Source: Aurantimonas sp036549475 (GTDB lineage: Bacteria; Pseudomonadota; Alphaproteobacteria; Rhizobiales; Rhizobiaceae). From it: a stretch of DNA of 64,000 nt. Location: the NCBI RefSeq assembly GCF_036549475.1, contig NZ_JAZHLI010000002.1, positions 127,611 to 191,610 of the forward strand. Reading direction: 5' to 3'. Below are positions 8,712 to 16,303 of the stretch, one piece after another. The translations under genes were made by a program, and so were the position numbers. The notes beneath the pieces are model-generated. The model searched no databases. It was not told the DNA's origin and saw only the letters and a program-made list of their open reading frames with translations. Position 1 is the stretch's first letter, and every line of letters starts with the position of its first letter.

Positions 8712-10131
8712 ACTCCGCCGCTTCGGCGATCGCCGGACGGCCGAGCCAGGTGGCAAAGTCGGCGAGCGCACGCGCCGATAGCGCCTTCTTCTTGGCGATC
8801 GCCTTGTCCTTGCCGCGGAAGCGCGTGACGCCTTCCGGCCGCTGGATGGCGCCCGGTTCGAGCGGCGGGAACAGGCCGAAATTGATGTTCATCGGCTGGA
8901 AGGACCGCTTGCCGCTCTCTTCCTCATGGGCGAGATGGCCACCGGTGATATGCGCAGCCAGGGCGCCCATGGCCGTCGTCTGCGGCGGCGGTGCCGCCGC
9001 TTCGCCCAGACGCTCGGCGGCGGCGAAGCGGCCGGTCATCAGCCCGACCGCAGCCGATTCCACATAGCCCTCGCAGCCGGTGATCTGCCCGGCGAATCGG
9101 ATATGCGGCCGGACCTTCAGCCGCAGCGTCGAATCGAGCAGCGTCGGCGAGTTGAGATAGGTGTTGCGATGCAGGCCGCCGAGCCGGGCGAACTCGGCGT
9201 TCTCGAGGCCCGGGATCATTCGCAGCACGGCTGCCTGGGCGCCGTATTTCAGCTTCGTCTGGAAACCGACAATGTTGTAGAGCGTGCCCAGGGCGTTGTC
9301 CTGGCGCAGCTGCACGACGGCATAGGCCTTCACGTCCGGCTGGTGGGCGTTGGTCAGGCCCATCGGCTTCATCGGGCCGTGGCGCAGCGTCTCGGGCCCG
9401 CGCTCGGCCATGATCTCGATCGGCAGGCAGCCGTCGAAATAGGGCGTGCCCTCCCATTCCTTGAACTCGGCGCGATCGCCTTCGACGAGGGCGGCGACGA
9501 AGCGCTCGTAGGTATCCTTGTCGAGGGGGCAGTTGATGTAGTCCTTGCCCGTCCCGCCGGGGCCGACCTTGTCGTAGCGCGACTGGAACCAGGCCTTGTC
9601 CATGTCGATGGAATCGAAATGGACAATGGGCGCGATGGCGTCGAAGAAGGCGAGAGCGTCGGTGCCGGTCGCCGCGCTGATCGACTCGGCGAGCGCGGGG
9701 GCAGTCAGCGGCCCCGTCGCGACGATGCTGGGCCCCCATTCCTGGGGCGGCAGGCCCTCGACCTCGCCGCGTTCGACCGTGATCAGCGGATGGCCTGCAA
9801 TCGCCTGCGAGACCGCGCCGGCAAAGCCCTCGCGATCGACCGCGAGCGCGCTTCCGGCCGGAACCTGGTGGGCATCGGCGCAGCGCATGATCAGCGAATT
9901 GGCGAGCCGCATCTCGGCATGGAGGACGCCGACGGCATTGCTTTCACTGTCGTCCGAGCGGAACGAGTTGGAGCAGACGAGTTCGGCGAGCTGGTCGGTC
10001 TTGTGGGCCTCGGTTCCGCGCCCGGGCCGCATCTCGTGCAGCACCACGGGCAGCCCACGCTCGGCGATCTGCCAGGCGGCTTCTGAACCGGCGAGCCCGC
10101 CGCCGACGACATGAATGGGGTGTTTCGACAT
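8710..10131 (-). CDS. trmFO: Folate-dependent tRNA (uracil-54) methyltransferase TrmFO
   Basis: Makes ribothymidine at position 54 of tRNA using methylenetetrahydrofolate and FAD. The chain has 473 residues. The N-terminus has the FAD dinucleotide-binding signature (VVGGGLAGSEAAW, about 8-20), followed by HEMRP and the family-typical LVCSNSFRSDD. The C-terminal part has CEGYVESAAVGL and NINFGLFPPL. Transcription comes from the direction of the DUF1127/hairpin array, whose last stem ends about 70 bp before the start, so read-through from that locus is possible. Confidence 0.96.
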   Translation of the reverse strand: MSKHPIHVVGGGLAGSEAAWQIAERGLPVVLHEMRPGRGTEAHKTDQLAELVCSNSFRSDDSESNAVGVLHAEMRLANSLIMRCADAHQVPAGSALAVDREGFAGAVSQAIAGHPLITVERGEVEGLPPQEWGPSIVATGPLTAPALAESISAATGTDALAFFDAIAPIVHFDSIDMDKAWFQSRYDKVGPGGTGKDYINCPLDKDTYERFVAALVEGDRAEFKEWEGTPYFDGCLPIEIMAERGPETLRHGPMKPMGLTNAHQPDVKAYAVVQLRQDNALGTLYNIVGFQTKLKYGAQAAVLRMIPGLENAEFARLGGLHRNTYLNSPTLLDSTLRLKVRPHIRFAGQITGCEGYVESAAVGLMTGRFAAAERLGEAAAPPPQTTAMGALAAHITGGHLAHEEESGKRSFQPMNINFGLFPPLEPGAIQRPEGVTRFRGKDKAIAKKKALSARALADFATWLGRPAIAEAAE

Positions 10132-10201
10132 GGACCGAATCTAGCAGCGGCATGCGGCGATCGAAAGGCCCCACAGCCGAGGCGCGGCGATCTGCGTGCC
10201 C

Positions 10202-10219
10202 GCCGGAAGATTTTCCGGC
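10202..10219 (-). terminator. Hairpin at the 3' side of the sRNA array
   Basis: A perfect 7-bp stem (GCCGGAA at 10202-10208, TTCCGGC at 10213-10219) with a 4-base loop lies just beyond the last anti-SD hairpin on the minus strand. It lacks a U-tract, so it could be a weak terminator, a processing site, or part of the trmFO leader. Confidence 0.35.
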
Positions 10220-10230
10220 CCCAAACGACA

Positions 10231-10345
10231 ACACCCGCCGGGGGGAGGACCCGACGGGTGTCGCATTGGGACCCGCGCTGGGAGGAGGATGCGCAGGTCG
10301 TATCCGCTTCAGGCCCGGGAGGAGGTGGACCCTACGCGAAACCGG
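10231..10345 (-). repeat. Three-hairpin module, copy 1 (A1-B1-C1)
   Basis: First of three tandem modules of about 115-130 bp. It contains an A-type hairpin (10231-10261, loop UCCUCCC), a B-type hairpin (10270-10299, loop CCUCCUCCC) and a C-type hairpin (10311-10333), the most decayed, with a bulged G. The CGCTT left flank and GCGAAA right flank of the C hairpin recur in the other copies. Confidence 0.75.
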
Positions 10346-10355
10346 GGTGCTCTGA

Positions 10356-10470
10356 TCGCCCGACGGGGGGAGGACCCGACGGGCGACTGAGAGATGCCCG
10401 CGCTGGGAGGAGGATGCGCAGGCACTTTTTCCGCCTCGGGCCTGGGAGGAGGAGTGGCCCTTGGCGAAGC
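10356..10470 (-). repeat. Three-hairpin module, copy 2 (A2-B2-C2)
   Basis: Second module. A2 at 10356-10386 is a 10-bp stem interrupted by one U-U opposition. B2 at 10395-10424 has nine pairs including one G-U. C2 at 10438-10460 has an outer CGCC/GGCG stem (10432-10435 and 10463-10466). Loops on the minus strand carry UCCUCCC or CUCCUCCC. Confidence 0.78.
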
Positions 10471-10485
10471 TCTGTTATTTCGTGG

Positions 10486-10597
10486 CGCCCGCCGGGGGGA
10501 GGACCCGGCGGGCGACTAACTGAGATCTGCCTGGGAGGAGGAGTGGCAGATCTCGATCCGCTTGGGTCCTGGGAGGAGGACGGACCCTTGCGAAAGG
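10486..10597 (-). repeat. Three-hairpin module, copy 3 (A3-B3-C3), nearest the DUF1127 gene
   Basis: Best-paired module. A3 at 10486-10514 is an uninterrupted 11-bp stem. B3 at 10522-10554 is a perfect 10-bp stem (GAGATCTGCC with its complement) around the CUCCUCCC loop. C3 at 10564-10587 has a GGGTCC/GGACCC stem with an outer CGC/GCG pairing. B3 has a stem sequence unrelated to B1 and B2 but keeps the loop, as expected if the loop is the selected part. Confidence 0.78.
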
Positions 10598-10613
10598 CTT
10601 GGTGCGCCGGCTG

Positions 10614-10757
10614 TCAGCCGATGGCGCGGCGCGCGACCAGATTGATGTCGCTGCGGGCGATGCCCAGATCGGCGAGTTCGCGCTGCGACAGACGGCTCAG
10701 TTCGTTGACGGTATCGCGGTAGCGGCGCCAGTTGTTGTAGGAGCGGACCAGGTTCAT
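10614..10757 (-). CDS. DUF1127 (YjiS-like) 47-residue protein
   Basis: Small basic protein, 47 residues, of the DUF1127 family: it begins MNLVRSYNNWRRYRDTV and has the signature LSRLSQRELADLGIARSDI. An AGGA ribosome site lies about 10 bases before the ATG. Members of this family in alphaproteobacteria are RNA-associated and linked to stress and to maturation of anti-SD sRNAs (CcaF1 in Rhodobacter). Here the gene is immediately followed by nine anti-SD hairpins, so it is probably the coding part of one transcript that is later processed. I could not identify a convincing promoter. Confidence 0.88.
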   Translation of the reverse strand: MNLVRSYNNWRRYRDTVNELSRLSQRELADLGIARSDINLVARRAIG

Positions 10758-11126
10758 CGGACTATCCTGCGGGTCACTTAAATCGATTGAAGCGGCGGGG
10801 TGTTTCGTGTCTGCGTCGCTTCGATGATTGGAAGTTAGGCGGCCGGGCAGGCAGCCGGTAGAGCCTTCGTTGCATGGCAGCCTTGCGATTTGTGCAACGC
10901 AACACGCCGCCGCGCGCCACGATGCGTGGCGGATCCGCGCCGACGGGGGTGGGTGCGTCGCGGCAGGATCGTCCGGTCGTTCGGCACCCAATCGACGGAA
11001 ATGGCGCAATCGTCGGCGAAAAAGCCATGCAATCATGCCGATTGCGCCCCATATAGGCCTTTCGTGGCCGCTAGGCCGGTGATATAGAGGCGCGCGCCTC
11101 GCGTCGCCCACCGTACGGCGCTTCAT
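10758..11126. other. Intergenic region between divergent DUF1127 locus and tRNA-Leu
   Basis: No credible gene in this 369-base stretch. It must hold the promoters of the DUF1127/sRNA transcript (minus) and of tRNA-Leu (plus). An inverted repeat TTGCG...CGCAA with inner TTGTGCAA lies at about 10881-10900 and could be a regulator site. No clear -35/-10 pair stood out. Confidence 0.4.
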
Positions 11127-11211
11127 GCGGGTGTGGCGGAATTGGCAGACGCACTTGGTTTAGGTCCAAGCGCCGAGAGGCATGGGGGTTCAAGTCCCTC
11201 CACCCGCACCA
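11127..11211 (+). tRNA. tRNA-Leu(UAG)
   Basis: An 85-base tRNA with an encoded CCA end. The acceptor stem pairs GCGGGTG with CACCCGC, the D-arm is GGCGGAATTGGCAGACGC, and the anticodon stem CTTGG/CCAAG encloses loop TTTAGGT with anticodon TAG. A long variable arm typical of class II tRNA-Leu follows, and the T-loop is GGTTCAAGTCC. It lies directly upstream of tig, a common arrangement in alphaproteobacteria. Confidence 0.97.
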
Positions 11212-11289
11212 GGCGGCCGCTTTCACGGAATTCATCTCGGGTCGGCCTGAATGATCGGTCGGTTCGAGCACATCAAGAAGGTATCCAGA

Positions 11290-12654
11290 ATGCAGGTAAC
11301 GGAAACCAAGGCCGAGGGCCTGAAGCGCGAGATCGAGATCGTCGTGCCGGCCTCGGATCTTGAAGCGCGGCTCCAGACGCGGCTCTACGAAGCCAAGGAC
11401 CGGGTGCAGCTGAAAGGTTTCCGGCCGGGCAAGGTGCCGGTTGGCCATCTGCGCAAGATGTACGGCAAGTCGCTGATGGCGGAGATCGTCAACGAGATCC
11501 TGACCGAGACCCCCCGCAATGTCATCGCCGAGCGCAACGAGCGTTCCGCCATGCAGCCCGAGATCGGCATGTCCGAGGACGAGGGCGAGGCCGAGAAGGT
11601 GCTGAGCGGCGGGGCGGACTTCAAGTTCACCCTCAGCTACGAGACGCTGCCCTCCTTCGAGATCAAGGGCACCGACGGCATCAAGATCGAACGCCCGATC
11701 GTCGAGGTAGCCGACGAGGAGATCGACGAGCAGGTGAAGCGTATCGCCGAGAACGCCCGGACCTACGCTGCCAAGAATGGCGCGGCGGCCGAGGGTGATC
11801 GGGTCACCATGGACTTTGTGGGCAAGGTCGACGGCGAGCCCTTCGAGGGCGGCGCGGCGACCGATTCCAATCTCGTGATCGGCTCCAAGCAGTTCATTCC
11901 CGGCTTCGAGGACCAGCTGGTCGGCGTGAAGGCCGGCGACCAGAAGACCGTCGAGCTGACCTTCCCCGAGGATTACGGTGCAGCGCATCTGGCCGGCAAG
12001 GCGGCGACCTTCGACGTCACCATCAAGGAAGTCGCGGCTCCCGAGGAGACCGCGATCGACGACGAGTTCGCTACCAAGCTCGGTGTCGAATCGCTCGATC
12101 GCCTGAAGACCGTCGTACGCGAACAGATCGAGAGCCAGTACGGCCAGGCGACGCGCCAGAAGGTCAAGCGCCAGCTCCTCGACGCCCTCGACGAAGCCTA
12201 TGATTTCGACCTGCCGGAGAAGCTGGTCGAGGCCGAGTTCACCAACATCTGGAACCAGGTGCAGAGCGAACTGACCAACAGCGGCAAGAGCTTCGAGGAC
12301 GAGGACACGACCGAGGAGAAGGCGCGCGCCGAATATCGCCGCCTTGCCGAGCGTCGGGTTCGTCTCGGCCTCGTCCTGTCGGAGATCGGCGAGAACGCCG
12401 GCGTGCAGATTACCGACGAGGAGCTGCAGCGCGCCATGTTCGAGCAGCTGCGCCGCTATCCGGGCCAGGAAAAGGAAGTCTACGAGTACTTCCAGAAGAA
12501 TCCGGACGCCGTCGCCAGCCTGCGCGCGCCGCTCTACGAGGAGAAGGTCGTCGACCATCTCCTGAGCGAGGTGGACGTGACCGACAAGACCGTCAGCAAG
12601 GAAGAGCTGATGGCCGAGGACGAAGACGACAAGGATGCCGCGCTCGCCTCGTAA
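11290..12654 (+). CDS. tig: Trigger factor, ribosome-associated chaperone/PPIase
   Basis: Binds nascent chains at the ribosome exit tunnel and isomerises prolyl bonds. The chain has 454 residues with the three standard parts: ribosome-binding domain with the docking loop GFRPGKVP (residues 43-50), FKBP-type PPIase domain (about 165-245), and a helical C-terminal chaperone domain ending in an acidic tail. The ATG at 11290 is preferred over one 39 bases upstream because AAGAAGG stands at ribosome-site distance and MQVTET is the family N-terminus. Confidence 0.96.
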   Translation: MQVTETKAEGLKREIEIVVPASDLEARLQTRLYEAKDRVQLKGFRPGKVPVGHLRKMYGKSLMAEIVNEILTETPRNVIAERNERSAMQPEIGMSEDEGEAEKVLSGGADFKFTLSYETLPSFEIKGTDGIKIERPIVEVADEEIDEQVKRIAENARTYAAKNGAAAEGDRVTMDFVGKVDGEPFEGGAATDSNLVIGSKQFIPGFEDQLVGVKAGDQKTVELTFPEDYGAAHLAGKAATFDVTIKEVAAPEETAIDDEFATKLGVESLDRLKTVVREQIESQYGQATRQKVKRQLLDALDEAYDFDLPEKLVEAEFTNIWNQVQSELTNSGKSFEDEDTTEEKARAEYRRLAERRVRLGLVLSEIGENAGVQITDEELQRAMFEQLRRYPGQEKEVYEYFQKNPDAVASLRAPLYEEKVVDHLLSEVDVTDKTVSKEELMAEDEDDKDAALAS

Positions 12655-12692
12655 GGCGCAGCGTCGCCGTGACGTTCGTCACCACGCAATCT

Positions 12693-12724
12693 GCGAAAGG
12701 GCCGACGCGAGTCGGCCCTTTCGC
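12693..12724. terminator. Strong hairpin terminator after tig
   Basis: A 14-bp perfect stem (12693-12706 with 12711-12724) around a GCGA loop, 38 bases after the tig stop. The A/T-rich outer stem (GAAAGG/CCTTTC) gives partial tracts on both strands. It separates tig from the MscS gene. Confidence 0.75.
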
Positions 12725-12897
12725 TTATGTGGCCGCAGGAGCGGGGTTTCGTCCCGCCCAAGTCTGGTCAAAGCTCTCGCCGACAGAGACGGGCCGCCGC
12801 GCGGACGCCTCGCGTCGGCATCTCGCCAGCAGCCGGTCCGTCGGCGCGGCTGGCGCGCCATCATCCGGCCCGACCACAGAACAGGCATAACCCCGGC

Positions 12898-15249
12898 ATG
12901 CTTCGATTCCCGACGACTGGCATTTTCGCGTTTCTCTTCGGCCTCCTGCTGTTTACCGGAGCGAGCCTGGCCCAGATTCCAGGACTGGCGATCGGCGGCT
13001 CTACGGAGACCGAGGCGAGTACCGCCGCCGACCCGTCGCTGGACGATCTGATCGGGATCCTGGAGAACGACGATACCCGCGCCAAGCTGATCGAATCGCT
13101 GAAGGCGGCGGCCTACAGGGCGCCAGAATCGGCAGAGGCAGCCGATGCCGCCGCCGCTGGCGCCCCGCTGACGCTGCCCGGAGAGATCGCCCTGTGGACG
13201 CGTTCCATGGCGGGGGGGCTCTTGGAAACCTGGGACCAGGTCTCGGAGAGTGTTTCGTCGGCGTCGCAGATGCTGTCGGGCGCCAGCCGGATCGACCTGC
13301 CCGTTCTAATCGAGGCGATCCTGCCGGTGGCGCTGGTGGCGCTCGTCGTCTTCGGCGTGCTGTTCGCCAGCCGGCTCATCAAATATCCGATCTTCCGGCG
13401 GCTCGCGGATACGGCGGAGCGGAGCGGCCCGATCAACAAGCTGCTCCTGCTGATCGTCTCCTCGGTCGTCGATGCCCTGTCGGTGGTCGTCGGCTGGGCC
13501 GCAGGCTACGTCGCCGCAGTGCTCTTCTTTGGCGGGAAACCTGGCATCAACCAGGCCCTGTTCCTGAACGCCTTCCTGTTGATCGAGATGGTCAAGGTCG
13601 GGCTGGCGAGCTTCGTGTCGCCGTCCTTCCCGCAATTGCGGCTGACGCCCTTCTCGAACCGGCAGGCGAGCTACTGGTATTTCTGGATCTCGCGGCTGAT
13701 CTCGATCCTCGGCTACACCTTCATGTTCGTCGCGCCGATCGTCCAGCAATCGTCGAGCATCGCGGCGGCCGAGGCGGTGCGCTTCATCGTGGTGGTGCTC
13801 AGCCTCCTGTTGACCATCGGGCTGATCCTGAAGAATCGCGGCGTCGTGCGCGAGCGCCTGAAGCGCCGCAAGCAGGCCGGCAATCGTTCGGTCGGCGCCT
13901 GGGTCTACGCATTTCTCGGCCAGATCTGGTGGGCCCTGGCGATCGGCTTCGTGGTGTCGCTGTTCGTCGTCTGGGTCCGCAGTCCCGTATCCGGGCTCGC
14001 CTTCATGACCGAGGCCACCCTGAAATCCATTGCCGCCATGGCGGTCGGGGGGCTGATCGTGTCGGTGCTGTCGCGCATGATCGCCCGCGGCATCCCGATC
14101 CCGCAGAACATCAATGATCGGCTGCCGCTGCTGGAGCGCCGGGTGAACTCCTTCATTCCCAATGCGCTGACCGTCCTGCGCGGGATCGTCATAGTGGTGG
14201 TGCTGGGGGTGATCCTGGAAGCCTGGAACATCCTGTCCTTCAGCGACTGGCTGGCGAGCCCACTGGGGCAGCGATTTGCCGGTGGGCTCCTCGGCGCGGG
14301 CATCATCCTCGCCGTCGGCGTGTCGATCTATATCGGCGTGTCGTCCTGGGTGGAGTACCGCCTCAACCCCAATTACGGCAGCGTCCCCACAGCGCGGGAG
14401 CGCACGCTCCTGTCGCTGTTCCGCAATGCCTTCACGATCACCATGATCGTGCTGGTGGCGATGCTGGTGCTGTCGCAGATCGGCATCGATATCGCACCGC
14501 TCCTCGCCGGTGCCGGTGTCGTCGGCCTCGCCATCGGTTTCGGTGCGCAGAAATTCGTCCAGGACATCATCACCGGCGCCTTCATCCAGATCCAGAACGC
14601 CATGAACGAGGGCGACATCGTCGAATTGAACGGCGTTTCCGGCGTGGTCGAGGAACTGACGGTCCGCTCGGTCGGCCTGCGCACCCTGGAAGGAACCTGG
14701 TATCTGATCCCGTTCTCCTCGGTCGATCAGGTGGCGAACTTCTCGAAGGACTTTGCCTACTATCTCGCCGATATCGGCGTGGCTTATCGCGAGAATGTCG
14801 ACGACGTGAAGCAGATGATGTTCGACGCCTTCGACGAGTTGAAAACCACCGCAGTGGGCGAGAACCTCCTCAGCGAGCTCGACATGTGGGGCGTCAACGA
14901 ACTGGCCGATTCGGCCGTGGTCGTGCGTGCCCGGGTGATGACCAAGCCGAGCACCCAGTGGGGGGTCGGACGGGCCTATCGCGAGATCATCAAGCGCATG
15001 TCCGACGAGCGCGGCATCGAGATACCGTTCCCGCACATGACCCTTTGGTTCGGCGAGGACCGCGCGGGCAATGCGCCGCCCGTGCGGGTGCGAAAGGATC
15101 TGGAGAAGGGTGTCGAGCGGCCCGAGATCGAAGCCAGCGCCAGTCCGAGCCCGCCGCACGCCGGCGACTACGGGACACGTGATTCCGACCACAAGCCGAT
15201 TCCGCCCGGCGAGGGCGACATCGACAGTGCCGGCGAGGGCAGGGGCTGA
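12898..15249 (+). CDS. MscS-family mechanosensitive ion channel, large form
   Basis: Large inner-membrane channel protein, 783 residues, probably protecting against osmotic downshock. It starts with a cleavable signal peptide (about 1-26, ending SLAQ), then a periplasmic domain, then about ten transmembrane helices. The MscS pore and beta domain lie near residues 525-590 (LLAGAGVVGLAIGFGAQKF, then GDIVELNGVSGVVEEL), followed by the alpha/beta vestibule. The C-terminal 50 residues are acidic and Pro-rich. The start at 12898 is chosen for the signal peptide; the upstream extension is low-complexity. It sits between tig and clpP, which are usually adjacent. Confidence 0.9.
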   Translation: MLRFPTTGIFAFLFGLLLFTGASLAQIPGLAIGGSTETEASTAADPSLDDLIGILENDDTRAKLIESLKAAAYRAPESAEAADAAAAGAPLTLPGEIALWTRSMAGGLLETWDQVSESVSSASQMLSGASRIDLPVLIEAILPVALVALVVFGVLFASRLIKYPIFRRLADTAERSGPINKLLLLIVSSVVDALSVVVGWAAGYVAAVLFFGGKPGINQALFLNAFLLIEMVKVGLASFVSPSFPQLRLTPFSNRQASYWYFWISRLISILGYTFMFVAPIVQQSSSIAAAEAVRFIVVVLSLLLTIGLILKNRGVVRERLKRRKQAGNRSVGAWVYAFLGQIWWALAIGFVVSLFVVWVRSPVSGLAFMTEATLKSIAAMAVGGLIVSVLSRMIARGIPIPQNINDRLPLLERRVNSFIPNALTVLRGIVIVVVLGVILEAWNILSFSDWLASPLGQRFAGGLLGAGIILAVGVSIYIGVSSWVEYRLNPNYGSVPTARERTLLSLFRNAFTITMIVLVAMLVLSQIGIDIAPLLAGAGVVGLAIGFGAQKFVQDIITGAFIQIQNAMNEGDIVELNGVSGVVEELTVRSVGLRTLEGTWYLIPFSSVDQVANFSKDFAYYLADIGVAYRENVDDVKQMMFDAFDELKTTAVGENLLSELDMWGVNELADSAVVVRARVMTKPSTQWGVGRAYREIIKRMSDERGIEIPFPHMTLWFGEDRAGNAPPVRVRKDLEKGVERPEIEASASPSPPHAGDYGTRDSDHKPIPPGEGDIDSAGEGRG

Positions 15250-15329
15250 TTGCGTTCGGCCCCACCGGGGACCATATACACCGTGTTGTCAGATCCCTTG
15301 CGGTTCACGGCATTCGGCGGGGCAGACGC

Positions 15330-15360
15330 CTTGCATCGGCGCGCGGCCGAGTCCTATCTA
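15330..15360 (+). promoter_or_regulatory. Possible heat-shock (RpoH) promoter of clpP
   Basis: CTTGCA (15330-15335), a 17-base spacer, then CCTATCTA (15353-15360), resembling the alphaproteobacterial RpoH pattern. It lies 80 bases before the clpP ATG. Seen by eye only. Confidence 0.42.
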
Positions 15361-15439
15361 CTGAACGAGACGAATCCCTTCGCTATTCCCGCGGCACCGA
15401 GCGGTGCTGCTCCTCAGACAAGCAGCGAGACGACGACCG

Positions 15440-16072
15440 ATGACACATCCCGTGGAAACCGCGATCAACCTCGTCCCCATGGTGGTCGAGCAGACCAATC
15501 GCGGCGAGCGCGCCTACGACATCTTCTCGCGGCTCCTCAAGGAGCGGGTGATCTTCATCACCGGGCCCATCGAGGATTCGATGGCCACGCTGGTCTGCGC
15601 CCAGCTCCTCTTCCTGGAGGCCGAGAATCCGAAGAAGGAGATCGCCCTCTACATCAACTCTCCCGGCGGTATCGTCACGAGCGGCATGGCGATCTACGAC
15701 ACGATGCAGTTCATTCGGCCCGCCGTCTCGACCCTGTGCATCGGCCAGGCTGCGTCGATGGGCTCGCTGCTCCTGTGCGCCGGTCACAAGGACATGCGCT
15801 TCGCCACGCCGAATGCTCGCATCATGGTGCACCAGCCGTCCGGCGGCTTCTCCGGCCAGGCCTCGGACATCGAGCGCCATGCCCAGGACATCATCAAGCT
15901 GAAGCGCCGTCTCAACGAGGTGTATGTCGAGCACACCGGTCAGGACTACGAGACGGTTGAACGCACGCTCGATCGTGACCATTTCATGACGGCCGAGGAG
16001 TCCCGCGAGTTCGGCCTGATCGACAAGGTCTATTCCTCGCGCGCGGCTCTCGAGGTCGAGGCAACTAAATAG
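15440..16072 (+). CDS. clpP: ATP-dependent Clp protease proteolytic subunit
   Basis: Serine protease chamber of the ClpXP/ClpAP machines in the cytoplasm, 210 residues. The catalytic triad is in place: Ser106 (GQAASMGS), His131 (MVHQPSGG) and Asp180 (TLDRD). The ATG at 15440 gives a normal-length N-terminus (MTHPVETAINLVPMVVEQT). An earlier in-frame ATG 36 bases upstream would add an Arg-rich stretch not seen in the family. clpX follows 231 bp downstream on the same strand. Confidence 0.97.
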   Translation: MTHPVETAINLVPMVVEQTNRGERAYDIFSRLLKERVIFITGPIEDSMATLVCAQLLFLEAENPKKEIALYINSPGGIVTSGMAIYDTMQFIRPAVSTLCIGQAASMGSLLLCAGHKDMRFATPNARIMVHQPSGGFSGQASDIERHAQDIIKLKRRLNEVYVEHTGQDYETVERTLDRDHFMTAEESREFGLIDKVYSSRAALEVEATK

Positions 16073-16303
16073 GGCTGCGTCGTCACGCCGCGGCCACACT
16101 TGCACACCGATAGTGGCGGCGCCGCTGTTAAGCGCCGCTCAAGCAATCGACGCTACGCTGAACGATGTGCAAGAATGGCCGATGGTATCGGGTCGGGGCT
16201 TTCGGATGAAAGTCGCTTTGCCGAACGGCCCACAGGGCACTAGGTTCGGTAGACCAAACGAGAAACGGATCCCTGGAGGGGACCGGATCGGAAGGAAGGA
16301 CGC

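Larger units (their letters stand above)
10231..10592 (-). ncRNA. Array of nine anti-Shine-Dalgarno stem-loops (CcsR/'cuckoo'-type sRNA cluster)
   Basis: Read on the minus strand, nine consecutive stem-loops each display UCCUCCC or CUCCUCCC in the loop, the same bases as the 16S anti-Shine-Dalgarno core. Stems (plus coordinates): 10231-10261, 10270-10299, 10311-10333, 10356-10386, 10395-10424, 10432-10466, 10486-10514, 10522-10554 and 10559-10592. Several stems have C/A oppositions on the plus strand (10238/10254, 10274/10295, 10399/10420) that become G-U pairs in minus-strand RNA, so the minus strand is the functional one. The array begins 21 bases after the DUF1127 stop. In Rhodobacter, CcsR sRNAs with CCUCCUCCC loops are cotranscribed with a DUF1127 gene and processed; this locus has the same design with more hairpins. 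Confidence 0.85.

Noticed and set aside
10231..10592. CRISPR array
   Set aside because: The repeated unit is only the 8-10 base purine loop; stems vary and pair internally, there are no constant 25-40 bp direct repeats with unique spacers, and no cas genes.
10111..10722. Open plus-strand frames across the hairpin array (203 and 67 codons)
   Set aside because: They are Gly/Arg-rich translations of the repeats, have no ribosome site fitting them and no family features; the minus-strand RNA structure explains the sequence.
10881..10900. FNR-like box in the DUF1127 upstream region (TTGCG...GCAA)
   Set aside because: The half sites are not separated by the right number of bases for an FNR/FixK palindrome; kept only as an unexplained inverted repeat.
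13306..15192. Long minus-strand open frame of 628 codons opposite the MscS gene
   Set aside because: It is a GC-bias shadow: Asp/His/Arg/Gln-rich with no domain, and the plus-strand gene is unambiguous. The same applies to the long antisense frames over hppA, fabH, glyA and the P-type ATPase.
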